From the NCBI GenBank assembly GCA_019722365.1, contig JADFUC010001453.1:186001-250000 (forward strand): DNA of 64,000 bases. Reading direction: 5' to 3'. The first letter of the stretch is position 1; each line of letters opens with the position of its first letter. Source of the stretch: Lithospermum erythrorhizon. Taxonomy: Eukaryota; Streptophyta; Magnoliopsida; Boraginales; Boraginaceae. Made by a program: the position numbers and the translations under genes. Positions 35,091-47,604 of this stretch are shown piece by piece. The notes beneath the pieces are model-generated. The model saw only the letters and a list, made by a program, of their open reading frames with translations, was not told where the DNA came from and ran no database searches.

Positions 35091-38000
35091 AAAGAATGGA
35101 AAAGAACCTTAAATAAAATATTGAAAAATTGTCCAACTATGGAATACCGAACGTAAAACTTATGGGGCGAATTGCTCTGTTCTGTCCATTAGCCATATGT
35201 CTAATTCAATCGGACGTCTACCTAATTCATATTTTCACGTTCTATAAAAAATGAAATTAATTGGGCTGATCAAAGTCCAGCACATCACATTTCAGATTCA
35301 TTTAGATGCATCTCATGATCTCAATATCTCATCTTTGAATAATAAATTGCTCAGATCATCTCAACATATTCTTCAGGTAGTTTGATTGTTAGTTCAAGTA
35401 AATTTAAAAAAATATTACACCTTTTGTCCCAATTTGTTTGATTAAAAAGTATTTTATTAAAAACTTAATTAATATTATTAATATATTCCTAAAAGTATTT
35501 TATCAAAATATTTTAATTAATCATGAAAATAAAAAGTAATTTATTAGCGTTGATAAAGCGAAAACACCAAAGATAAAATAGATCAATTCTATATCATCAA
35601 GAAAAGGAAACGAAAAATTTTACTAATAACGATCAAGAAATTGATCTTAAGGGCATGCTTTTAACATTTTTTAAATCCTGCACAAAAACATTGTGTAAAC
35701 TTGTAGTTTTGATCACCATTTTTTTGCAGCGTAAAGTTGTATTTTTTATAACAATTAACAGGTAAACTGATAAAACCCATACAACTGATCTTTAATCATC
35801 CAAGATAAGTTTTCGATTTTCAATGCTACCCTTTCTGTCGTTTGACTAGTAAACTTAATATTTCTACATCTATGTTTGCACTATACTTTCTTCTGCCAAA
35901 AACTAGTAAATACCATCTTTTTTGCAGTTCTAAATTCCTATACTTTCGCCCCTATATGTCTTTTCTACTATATTTGTTTTCTAGCAAATTAGTGAAAGCA
36001 ATTGAGTGTATCCGTACTTTTTTCCTTTGTGTGTTGTCGTAATTGCTTTTGTCTGAGTGATAAACATGGTTATCCCATGTGACCTGTTTTATGACTAATT
36101 TTTAGCCCCACTACTACTAAATCAGCAAAGATCCATTATCCAGCCATGGAGGCTCCCCACATATATGCACGAAAACACCAATTACTTTGAACGTTCGATC
36201 TATCCCCTTTGTGAATCCATTTGCACATTTTATTTGTCAATTTATGATACATAACTAATGGCAGAATTATGAATTTTATAAAAGAGAAGTGAAGTAATTA
36301 ATATTATATAAATGAGGAAAAATATATAAAATTTAGGAAGAGTGGACAACTTAATTTTTGAATAAATGAACGATAAAATTTTAATTTTCGATAGTAATAA
36401 TATAATTTTAAGAAGGATGACTACTCCCCGCCTTTAGGTTGTACATAACCAGTAATCTCCTATGTGAAAATGTATGCCTAGTTATTCTATGTTTAAAGCA
36501 CTTTCAATTTTTTTAAAGACATTGAATATTTAAATTTTTCCTGGTTGCACACTTGCACCGCTAACTTTAGCTTGTGGTAAGGAAGTTTTGGCATTGAAGT
36601 TTGCAGCAATTTGATTTTGTTACGACTATTTCTTGAATTGAAGAATTTCATAGCAAAGTTACTAATGTGAAATTCGAATGTTTCATAATAATTGGTCAGG
36701 TACAATGTTCTGAGCACTAGTAATTAAATGGGGAGATCAAAGATCTGGCTTTACCTTTCTGATAAAGGGTCCGACATTCTCTTGAACTTGTCAGTCCATA
36801 TGCACCATTAATTTCATCCCTCATTAATCTTTTTTCTTGATAGAGACTCTTTTTTATTGATTACCAAAAAAGATGAGAGAAAAAAGTGATGTGAATTATG
36901 CAACAGTGGACAAAATGGACTGAACAAACAAGGAAAAGTTAATCATTTGGTCATTGAATCACTTTCACTTCTTTCTTTCGCTTCACTACTCCTTATTATT
37001 TTCTCATGTGAGTGTGACGTGACGGATACATATATTATAGTCTTGAGACCAAATGTGAATCTCGGAGTTAAATATGTAGTCTTTGTACTTAATTTATGTC
37101 ACATATTCACATTAGCCGATTAACAATTGTTTAATGAAGTTCCATTTTGAAGGATTCATATATATTTTTAAAAAATTATGCTTGCCAAGCTATACATATA
37201 AGGCAATCATACAAACGGAAATTGATGGATAATAGCAGTGAGTGTTTGGTATAATCATTCTAGTCGTTACTCGTTAATTAGACACTCAATTGGTCACTTG
37301 TAACTTGTAAGTATAGAATTTGATCATTTGAACTCTATTGCTAGTCTTTAAAAAAGTGATTCATATGATTTTCTTTCTAAATATACGGGCAGATTTTTAG
37401 TATGCCCCATATACATCTTGTGGCACATGGAGTAAAGAAAAACATCTTTTTCAATAGTCCCATTCTTAACAAAGGGCTCAAATAGAGGTCTTCAAGTACC
37501 AAAGAAATGGCCATTCATGCATATACTTATCGTTAAGACTTGAGATAACATTATTTGAGAGAGTTGGAATCATCTTTGGACTGATAATTCATAAAGAAAA
37601 TTTGGTTTGATAAAGACATATAAGGTGCACGAGTTGTGTTGTCCTCCTGTCAATGATATTTGAGTGTCTGATATGCATTTCAATTTGGTACCTAAGTTTT
37701 GGAAGTTCGAACTCAACAAGAGAAAATGGCCATGTAACTATAATAATTCCCCACGGACAAAGATGATGGTGATATGCAATTATGGTAGTACATTATTATT
37801 ATATTGTGTTACGGACCTAGCTTTCGAGCAGCCATGACCTATGACAACACGGATACAACCTATATTGACCGACGCAAGCTAGGATTCCATCAGCCACTAC
37901 TTCAATTTTCGTCTTTATATCCAATCTTTGTTGACTAATATTTTCTAAGATTAGAAGGTCTTAGTCCAAATATAATTACTGGGGTCAAATTTAAGTGTTT

Positions 38001-39322
38001 GATGATACTGAAATATATTTCGTAATAAATATATTCTGAATACTTACATTTATATTGATTATATATCCATTGGTTCACAACTATTATTTATTAGCTTAAT
38101 TCGCGAAATCAATCCATTAATTTTATAATACATATTTTTATAATACAAATAATGCACTAAATTATGTAAGAGGAGAAAAATGTGATTTTATATAATTCAA
38201 AATTATACTAAAAAATAATCAATCTATTAGTACATGATGAACGAATGTGTCATTAACGATACTACCATTAATATTCATATAGTGCATTTAAATTTCAATG
38301 AAACGGTACACATTATTTAAATCAGACTATTTAAAACGGGCATGTTGAAAAAATTCAAAAAAAATGCTCCAAAAATTATTTTATTCACTTAGACTAAATG
38401 GTACCAAAATTGCTAAACAAGTTGGGTATGTGACATTTAAAAGTTAAAAATATGCTTATAATTATAATAATGATTTTTTAATCAAAACATATATTACTCA
38501 AAATGAACCAAAAGTTAAAAATAAAATATATCAAAATGGTATAATTTGTATTTTTGATTATTAATGAACACAATTAACAAAAGTTTTAACGAACCGTAAC
38601 TTTCCACGAGTATAAACTCTCATATGTAAAAAATTTGTTAACAATATGGAGTACTGTTGAGTACGATATCGAGTTATTTAAAATGAAAACTTAATGAAAG
38701 TTAAAATAATCATGGCATTCAATTTTGTATTAATTATTAAAAAAGCAGAAATGTAAAAGAAATTTCGGCTTCGGCCAGAATCACAATCCACCTCCCACAT
38801 TATATATAGATAGATGCACTCAACGAGGGCACAAATTTTATGAATGTTCTGCATAAGGCATGATTGTCGTTAGAGGTGAAGTGATCTTGGATACAAAGTT
38901 AATATTAGTACCCTATATCGGACTTTAACATTGTAGTTGTATTATCATTAAACACCTAAATCAAACTCTATTTAGGTAATCGTCTTTCGGAAAATACAAA
39001 AAACAAATAAACTCAATTGTTAGAGTCGAGTTAAGGATGAGTTACAAATACACTAATGCTGTCAAGTTTTGATTTAGTTCAAGAAAGGAAACATGAATAT
39101 TAAAATTAGTCTAATAGGTAGTCTAGAAATTGATTTGAATGGAAAGAAATATCTGATGTTTTGCTCAAATTCACTCTTAACTCCATTTCTTTGCAAAACA
39201 ACAAACACACATAAAACAACTATACACGCACACACTGTTACAATCATACTAGCACTTTTGTGCATAACATCTCTACATACATAAACTTTTTCTTTCTTTT
39301 TTTGTGCACACTTAAATTTATC
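35091..39322. other. Long intergenic region, decayed repeats, no gene
   Basis: No supported exon was found. The segment 35418-35650 resembles 23326-23590 (CC..TTTGTCCCAATTTGTTTGA; AGTATTTTATCAAAA; GATAAAGCGAAAA), suggesting a shared Stowaway-like family. Other stretches are AT-rich and unremarkable. The part nearest 39322 should hold the NPF 3' UTR. Open frames here are short and lack family signatures. Confidence 0.45.
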
Positions 39323-42300
39323 TCATAATTGTCCTAGATGATCTTGATACTTGTTCTCTGAATCCTTCTCCTCAAGTTCAACTCCATTCCTGACTCTTTG
39401 TTTCTCACAAGATCCATACCTCCAACTACAAACAAGATAATACAACAAATTCACAAAAGTCATCACAGCTAGTAACCAATAATATTTGTCATAGTGACCC
39501 TTGTTAATATTGTCTGATAGCCAACTTTCCTTTCCCTCTCCTTTGGTAGCATGTTCCACAATGGTCACAATGAGACTTGCCAACAGGAGCGCTACAGCCA
39601 TACCCAACCCGAAAAGCGAGGCAGCAATACTCGACATGCTTCTAGGCAACTCAGAGTAAAAGAACTCTGTTTGGCCTAATGCATTCAATGCCTCAGCCAA
39701 ACCATTCAAACTATGTTGTGGAATAAGCCACATTGCGGACATATCAATCACGCCTTGAGGGTTGTTTCCGAAACCTTGATCTAGCGCCTTTTTTCTCCTG
39801 ATGTGCTCCACGATTCCAGAAACTATCATGGCGAGACAAGAGAAGAATATGCCTAATCCCATTCTCATTTTCACCCCAAGGCGAACAGGCCTTCCTTTGA
39901 TTCTTGAAGCCAGGGGGAGGATTAGGCGATCATAAAGAGCGAGCCATATGGCTAAAGTGATCATTATGAACATTCCAAAAGACCCTGCTGGGATTTGGAA
40001 ACTTGAAGTTACATGTCTATCCATTGAACCAGCTAGGATTGTTGGGAATGAATTCTGGTTTATGTTAATTGACACCATTATTCCTGTAGACCATATTGGG
40101 ATGACTTTGATTAATGCTTTCAGCTCCTCAACTTGCTCTATTGTGCAAAGGTTCCATGGGTTCTTAGCAACTCCCTCTGATGATATGTCAACTGGATCTT
40201 TGATTATGCAAGCCTTGTTCAAGAACCTTGCAGAATACAATAAGTAAACATTGTAAATACTCAAATCCTTGGAACAATTTTGATGAGCAATGGCAACTCA
40301 AATTATGTCAATACTCTGTTTCAATTCAATTAGGAGGTTTGTCTAGTCAAATAAAAGTTTCAATTTTGCCTAATAATTAATCTTATTTTAGAAAAAAAAT
40401 ATGTTTAAAATTTTGACATGCAAGTGACTGGTGTGAAGCAAATGAATCTTTCGATAAAAAATCAAAGTTTCTTGATCGAAAAACGCTTAGAAATAGGTTA
40501 ACTATTTGTTAGAAATACGAGGGAAAAATTGTGGAAGGCGCATTATAACAGAATACAATAATATTCCATACCTTAGATTCTTTGTTGGCACTTGATAATC
40601 TGAGCCCTTCATGTAATGATAACTTTTAAGGCTATGATTAGGGTAGGCAAGGTGTCTATTCTTGAAAGCAACCACAATAACTTGAGCAAAGCTAGTGAAC
40701 AAACTTCTAGTAGGTTTCTTTTTAACATACAAACCAGAGGCAAGAAAAAACAGAAGGGCAGATAAAAACATGAGAATTACTGGAACACCAAACCCAATTT
40801 TCCACCCCAAATGTTCTTGAATATAGACAATGGCTGTTAAAGCAATGAGCACTGCAACTGCAGCAGATGCATAATACCAGTTGAAAAACCTCTCCAAGAT
40901 TATTTCATTTCTCGGGTTCATTTTGTTGTCCAGTTGATTTGCACCAAAGGCTAAAGAACCTGCTCTAACACCTCCAGCACCAATTGACATGAGGGTAAAT
41001 GAGGAATATAGCATTAGATATTGTGTTGGACTTGCTGATTTGCATGGTGGGGCAAGATAATTACAGGGTGGAGGCCTTGCTCCTGAAATCATTGCTGTTA
41101 ACCATAACATAATCATTCCCTGGAACATCAGTTAAATACAGTTATTATTATTTTAATTATAAAGTATCCGATACCTTGCTTTCTTTAAGCAGGAACCTCT
41201 AATAATGCATTGAGGCATGTTGTTATATCAAAGTAAAATAACTTTTATTATAGTGACATAATGAAGGGTCCTTTCAGTGTTATTTTTATGAAATGAATAA
41301 CTTAAAAAATTAATTAGTTTGAGCTAAGTTGTACCAACTACCAACTCTGTCACAATTGTCTAGAAGTGGAATGTGGATGGTTGTTTCTTTCTCAATGGAA
41401 GCATTTTGGAGAGATGTGCCTCATTTTTCTATTTTTTATTGTGGTAAATAGATGTAATTGTTACTGAAACAGAAACACTAAAGAACAAACAAATAAATGC
41501 ATTAAAATTTCCATCTGTCTGTCACTATTTCCTGCTATCACCATTTGGTGTAAGTTGGTAGCAAGTCTCAATACAGCAATTGGTTAACAATTATAGAAAT
41601 CTCCTAATCAGACATTCTTCATGGTCATAATACCAACTAGCAACTATTAGTATAATATTGCTCCCATAGCTAGAACTCTGGTCAACCCATTGTTTGAACT
41701 TTGAATTGATTTATGTTAGCTAGTTATTAATCTTTCATGAAGTAATATAATAATTAGTATACAATCAAAACAGAGTTAAATAACTAAATTTAGCCATGTT
41801 GACATCAAATCTTTCGACCATAAGCCCATAAGGAGCTAGAATCAGGGGTGACACTTTGACATCACATGTTACCTTTTTTGTTTTTATTCAAATTATTGGT
41901 CTATCCTTCTTAGAATGCTTATCATAACTTACAACAATTTTATTAAAAAATTAAAAGAATTAAGAGATATATATAGTCATAAAGTATTATTCTATCTCAA
42001 ATAGTTAATTGTTTAAAATAGTGAAAATGAAATTAAAAAGAGACGAATACAAAAAATTGTATCATATACTACGTATTAAACAATCAATGAAAAATAAAAA
42101 TAAAAATAAATTTTGTCTAACCAATCAACTATTTTAAAATAAATTTATGTAACAAATAAAATTAGTTAAAGCTTCATAAAATAAATTTTCACTGAACAAG
42201 TAATTAAACCGACCATTGAAATCCACTGAGCAGCACATGCATCTCCTAATCATATTGCAAGAAAGTACACAATAATTAATGCTCCAACACACATTTTGGT

Positions 42301-42729
42301 CTAATAGGCTAGTACATTCAACATTGCATAATCATAATCTAAAAAACAATACTAAGAAAGAACAAAAAAATAACTCAAGAATTGATAATACATTACCAGA
42401 AGACTGCATATGGAACCAAGTCCAATTATAAGAAACCGACCAAGATAAGAATCTGCAAGAAAAGCTCCAACCATGGGGGTAAAATTTGTAGCAGCAGACC
42501 ACAAGAATATAACATTAGCTCCTTTAGCAATGCTCATGTTGTAAGACTTAATGAGATAAAGAATCATGTTTGGTAATAAACCATAGCTAGCAACTTTCTC
42601 AAAAGCTTCATTTGCTATGATAAATGGCATAGTTATAAGTCCCCCCTTTGGCTTCCTTGAAGAAAGTTGATGTTCTTGAAGTGAGCTTTCCTCTGTTTTC
42701 CCGTTTGGGTTATCTGAAGAGCCCTCCAT
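39323..42729 (-). CDS. NPF: NPF (NRT1/PTR) proton-coupled transporter, complete, 3 exons
   Basis: Major-facilitator transporter of the NPF family, probably subfamily 1, in which studied members move nitrate or other small solutes with protons across the plasma membrane. Exons: 42729-42397, 41119-40572 and 40226-39323, giving 594 aa, the family norm. Visible features: ExxEK motif (E41, E44, K45) in the first membrane helix, the proton-coupling signature; AGGVRAGSLAFGANQ; RFFNWYYASA; a long central hydrophilic loop; LCTIEQVEELKALIKVIPIW; and SMSSIAASLFGLGMA near the C-terminus. About twelve hydrophobic segments are visible. The N-terminus is hydrophilic without a signal peptide. Substrate cannot be read from sequence. 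Intron 1 (1.28 kb) carries a MITE. No lesion is seen. Confidence 0.93.
41990..42155. mobile_element. Small palindromic MITE in NPF intron 1
   Basis: CTCAAATAGTTAATTGTTTAA near the left end is mirrored by the reverse complement of the right end, TATTTTAAAATAGTTGATTG. The interior is AT-rich with no coding sequence. Size and termini suggest a Stowaway-like MITE. Exact ends and TA duplication are unclear. Confidence 0.45.
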
Positions 42730-42793
42730 TTTTTCTATGTTTCTTTGTTTTGGTAAGTTGTTTAAGAAAAGGGTATTAAGAGATTGTATATAC

Positions 42794-42800
42794 GTATATA
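42794..42800 (-). promoter_or_regulatory. Candidate TATA box of the NPF gene
   Basis: On the minus strand TATATAC lies about 65-71 bp upstream of the NPF ATG (42729). That is a plausible distance for a core promoter with a short 5' UTR. It sits within a short palindrome (GTATATACGTATATA), so the match could be coincidental. Confidence 0.35.
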
Positions 42801-43852
42801 AGTTGGAAGAGTATTTAGAGAGGGAGGGGGAGAAATAGAGAAGGGGATTTAGGAAAAGAGGACAATCATTTTGGTACAGTGTGGAGTATGAGTTGCAAAG
42901 GAATGGGTTGCTGGATATAATGTGACAGGTTACACCTTTAAGACCACCTTCAATATCATATATTTGGAGGGATATTTATATGTAATAGAGAGTATTTGAT
43001 AGGAATAATTTTTACCTTATTTTTGGAAGAATTATTTAATATTTCTCAAATTATTTTGACAAAAGCAAATTAGTTAGAGACTGTTTTGTTGAGTGAAAAG
43101 ATATAGTTTTTGCAGCAAAAAATTTGAACAAATGACTATATTTACAATTTAATATTCTATTTTCTTTTTTATTTGACATTATAATTAAATAATTTGATAA
43201 TAAAAATTATATTTTTTATTTTTAAGATCTACAATTAGGTGTCAATAAATTTATTTTATTTGGATAATAATATTTATTAATATGTTTTCCAATATCAGAA
43301 CATGCTGATATATTGCTAATATTTTGATTTAAAGATAAACGAATAATTTTTGAAGTATGAGGATATTTGATGGTATATAAAATGAAAAATTTAATAGCTC
43401 ATCCGTCTCAATTTAAGTCATCATCTAACAAAAATTCATATATTTTCATTAGAGGTAAATGATCGTTTATTTACCAACGCCAAGCTTTCAGATTGCCTCC
43501 TAATATTCTTTCATTAGTCGATATAACCTATCTCTCATCAAAATCAACAATCAATGATTTTTTTAATAAATTAATTTTTTCTAAACGATCAAATAAATCA
43601 CTGATATAAATTCGAGATATGACACCATAGTAGGGTGTTGTGAGATGGTCCTCAGGCTAGGCTTGTCAGACTGTCATTTCACCTCAATTTCTACAAATTC
43701 AAGTTATCAGACTGACATACATCTTCTTTTTCTTTGGGGTGTGCCCATTATAGAATTCTGTTCATATAGTCCTAGTACACATATGGTGTTATTTGACCTT
43801 TGTTTTTAATTAATTCATATTGTTGCTTATTTAAATTTATTTTGTTTGATAT
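42801..43852. other. NPF upstream region, no gene
   Basis: This probably contains the NPF promoter. A purine-rich stretch (GAGAGGGAGGGGGAGAAATAG) at about 42817-42837 lies just upstream of the candidate TATA box. Further out the sequence is AT-rich with a Stowaway-like fragment near 43395 (CATCCGTCTCAATTTAAGTC). No coding sequence is supported. Confidence 0.4.
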
Positions 43853-44100
43853 TTCCCTCCGCCCTATCTATGCAGTATATTTTAATTCTTTTACTTCGAA
43901 TAAAAGTTTAATCATAAATATTTTTTATTTCATGCTTATATAATATTCATTTAAAATTATATCAACTAAAAATTTTGCAAAATATGGCTTTATCGGCTAT
44001 GGGCCATAAATTATTGGTATAACACAAATAAAAAATATTTATTTATCAAAATTTAACTAATAAATAAGACAAGGTCAAAATGTCCTGGTGGACGGAGGGG
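43853..44100. mobile_element. Stowaway-like MITE
   Basis: The left end CCCTCCGCCCTATCTATG and the reverse complement of the right end, CCCCTCCGTCCACCAGGACA, form the CTCCCTCCGTCC-type terminus of plant Stowaway elements. A TA follows the right end at 44101. The length is about 250 bp with an AT-rich interior and no coding sequence. Confidence 0.65.
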
Positions 44101-44451
44101 TAGTATTTTTCAATTATCGTGTAAAACATTTATTCATCATTGTTTTTATATTCCTTATTTTATCACTATCACTAATCAATATATATAAAAGCGCTAATAA
44201 GAAGCATGCTTTCTTCTGCTTTTCCCTTTTACATTAGTAATTACTAAATTACTCTTCTTTCTAAAAATCTACTATAAAAATTAGGTAAAAATATTATCTT
44301 TTTAATTAATAATTTCATCTCTTAATTGATACTCATGAGTTTTAATAGAAATTAACTACTACTAAATAATAATATATTTTATGTAGACCAATTGTTATTA
44401 TTATAATAATAGATGTTAGTTAATTAATCATATTCTTTGTGTAGAATTATT

Positions 44452-44573
44452 ATTATTATTATTTCTTATTATTATTATCTAGAACTATTATTATTATTAT
44501 TATATGTATTAGTTAATAATTCATATTTTGCAGATTTATTATTATTTATTATTATTATTATTATTATTATTTA
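44452..44573 (+). repeat. ATT trinucleotide microsatellite
   Basis: Runs of ATT/TTA units occur in three blocks (about 44452-44480, 44490-44506 and 44536-44573), separated by short interruptions. It is a likely length-polymorphic locus. Confidence 0.85.
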
Positions 44574-45189
44574 ATTCCATACATATATGAATTTTTAGAT
44601 ATCGAGATCCACAAAATTTAAATTATTCTTTTAAATCATACAATTTAACTGACATAAAGAAATAATTACGATACTTATCAGATGATCAATTCAACAATAT
44701 ATTTAGTCGTATGGACATCAAATCATAGTAAAAGTAATATTTGTATCTCTCTATGGACATCTCAATTTGGTATAATTGAAATTTATTTTTCTTCCAACTC
44801 TGACATAAATGTCACATTCGTGGATATACATTACAAATGTCACATTCGTGGATATTTTATAAAATTTGAGCTGACAAATTAATACGTATCATCTTTATAT
44901 ATGTTTTTGGTATAATTATCATATTATTATTTACGATTTCCAATAAATTATTTCACCGGCTCTATATAATATTGTTATTGAAACACCGAATATTCCAAAT
45001 TATTCGATATAGCCACAAGTCAGAGCATCAATTTTACGTGGTAACAAAATCATAAAATAAACATACAAGCTCGAACACCAAATCATTTAATTTAATATTA
45101 TCATTATAGATAACTTGTTCCCAAGTAGTTAATGAAGCACGAGAGAGGCTTTAACATGTTAATACTAAGAAATATACGTACGCCGCACG

Positions 45190-46955
45190 AAGTATTTATG
45201 CTTCAAATATTTAAACTCCAGATAATAAATAAAGCAATTAACTATTTTACTTGAATTTATAAATTATACTTTGATTTATATTATAATTCATTTTGTCTTA
45301 TAGTTATATGATCTCTTTATAATTTTTTAATAATGATTCAAAATTTTTGTAACTATACTACTCTTCATTTTCGCTTAATAAAAAAACGTACATTATGTAA
45401 TTTTATTTATCGTTAGAAAACATCACTTTCTCTCTTTAATAAAAAATACACCTTATGTTATTATCTATTTATTATTAGAAAACATCACTTCTCAATCGAT
45501 TATTATTAAGAGATAAATTATTCATAGTCTACTATTTAATCTTATTTTATGTATTCATTTTAACATATTTTAATTAACGATCGTCTCAATAAAAGATTTC
45601 CACAAACCGAATAAATATAAAGACATTTTTATGAAATTCTTTCAATTAGCCACACAAACAAACCAAAGAGTCCACATTATATGTTTTAGTTCAATTAAAT
45701 ACTAAATGGATTATATTGAAAATCAATGAAATAAATATGATGATACTTTTAAAAAATATGTCTGCAATAATTTTTTTAATAAACAGTTAAAACCTCGATA
45801 GTATATATGTGATTAATATTACTTAATATGAAAACTTTAAAATTTTGACATAAATAACAACTTTAATATAAAAGATCACAAGAAGTCATTCAAATAGAAG
45901 CTTCGAGTATCGATTTATACATCGAATGTTCATCAATAAAGTGGATTATATGCCTATAATATACATATTCATGCATGTATTTTATACCATAATATCGATC
46001 AATTATATTTCATATAGAGTGAAAACTTATATAAATATTATTATGACAATATATATCTTATTTAGTTTACTAATTACTAATCATTAAATAGTGAAGATTA
46101 AATTTTTTAATTCTCTTCATATAGATAAATATATTTTTATTTAAGCAAAACTAACATATTATATATATTATAATACAAAAAATTCTAAAATAAATATACA
46201 AATCTATTAATTCATCCATACTAAATGATTGTTATGTTTGATTTAAGTGCTCAAAATTGATAAACTTTTACGCATTCATCGATAAACATAATTTTGATCT
46301 GAATAAAATTTATTATTATTAAAGTAATTTGGAAATATTATTATTTGACTACTTTTGTCACCATATACAACAAAATAAAAATATTTAAATTTAATATTTA
46401 ACTGTAAAAAATCCAAATTTAAACCTCGATAACTATCGGGACAAGAGTATTAGATATGTATTCGACACTTTTTATTTCAATTGTTGAAATATAATACAAA
46501 ATATCACATAATTAAGATATACTTTAATGGCACTTGATTAAAACATTTATTTTTCAATTTATAATTAAATAATTACTTACAAAAAATTAAAATGTTAATT
46601 AATTCATTGCATTAAAATTTTAATTTATCATTTATCATATGATAAATTTAAAAAATGGAAGTAATATTATGGTCAAATATTTTATCTCAAGTAAGAGCCG
46701 CCGATTATTTTTATATCCGGACAAAAATATCGATGATGAACATATCGGTAATTAACATCTATACGAAAGCTTTAAACTATCAGACACATTATAAAGAGAA
46801 AGAGATAAATTCAATATATTTAAATTTTTAGGCAAAAAAATCAAGACTTATTAATTATTGAATTGTTATAGAGCCATTTTTTTAGAAATCTTATTGGAAA
46901 CATATATGGAACTAATAAATATATTATAACAAGGATAATATAATAATTATAGCTG
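45190..46955 (+). repeat. Dispersed inverted repeat, copy 1
   Basis: This matches the reverse complement of about 60415-62245. Diagnostic shared blocks include GAAAACATCACTTTCTC-like and TTATTGTTAGAAAATATYCT-like sequence, AAACCTCGATAGTATATATG, ATTTTGACATAAATAACAAC, GACACTTTTTATTTCAATTG, TTGAAATRTAATACAAAATA and AATAATTAATAAGTCYTRAT. Copy 1 lies within the Helitron-like element at 44.2-47.6 kb and lacks the MITE found in copy 2. Confidence 0.8.
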
Positions 46956-47604
46956 AAACGCAGTAAGAAAATAACTCACACTTTTATGGGTGAGATGATG
47001 AGTGATGTGTCATATAAAAATCTTTTTCTTTTCTTAGTTGAAGGAAAAGAGACAGATGTTTAAATTAAAGATCTTTCATCTTTGAAAAACTGAATTATTT
47101 CATTCGTCAAGTATAATTGTATTTGATTGATTATTATTCTAATATGTAATTTTGGATGTTAATATTATATTAATAATATTTTACTAAAAATTATTATTAC
47201 ACACTGATGACATATAGTAGTATGCTTTATAAACTCATTATTTTTGAATATGTATTGATAAAACATATATTAATAATTAAAGTAATATTACTAATAAAAA
47301 TATATTTGAAATAAAATGTACTAGAAACAAATATTATTCACAAAAAGTAACCCGGACGCATATAAAATTGATACTAATTATTTTAAAATATTTAATCATC
47401 GTATTTTATCTTAATTTTTTACCCATATTTAGAAAGAGTTTATTCGTAATTAAAGATTCTCTTCTGAAAAATAAAAATATTAATTGAAAAATCCAAGGAG
47501 GTGTTTTTATATAATTTTAAACGATTTAATTAAACATAAAAATGTATCAAATATTCAAAAAAATCGACAGATGTCAGTCAGGCATTGCACTTCTCCTTTA
47601 CTAG

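Larger units (their letters stand above)
44169..47604 (+). mobile_element. Second Helitron-like element, 3.4 kb
   Basis: The candidate 5' end is TCACTAATCAATATATATAA, preceded by A. The candidate 3' end carries GGCATTGCACTTCTCCTTTA and then CTAG followed by T (47601-47605), comparable to the Helitron 3' pattern GCATYGCAC...CTAG. The interior is very AT-rich, with no Rep/helicase frame. A 1.8-kb internal part recurs in inverted orientation at 60.4-62.2 kb, which shows the sequence is a dispersed repeat. The termini are less certain than the repeat status. Confidence 0.45.

Noticed and set aside
39948..40247. Plus-strand frame of 99 codons
   Set aside because: Antisense of NPF exon 3, which has a strong family match.
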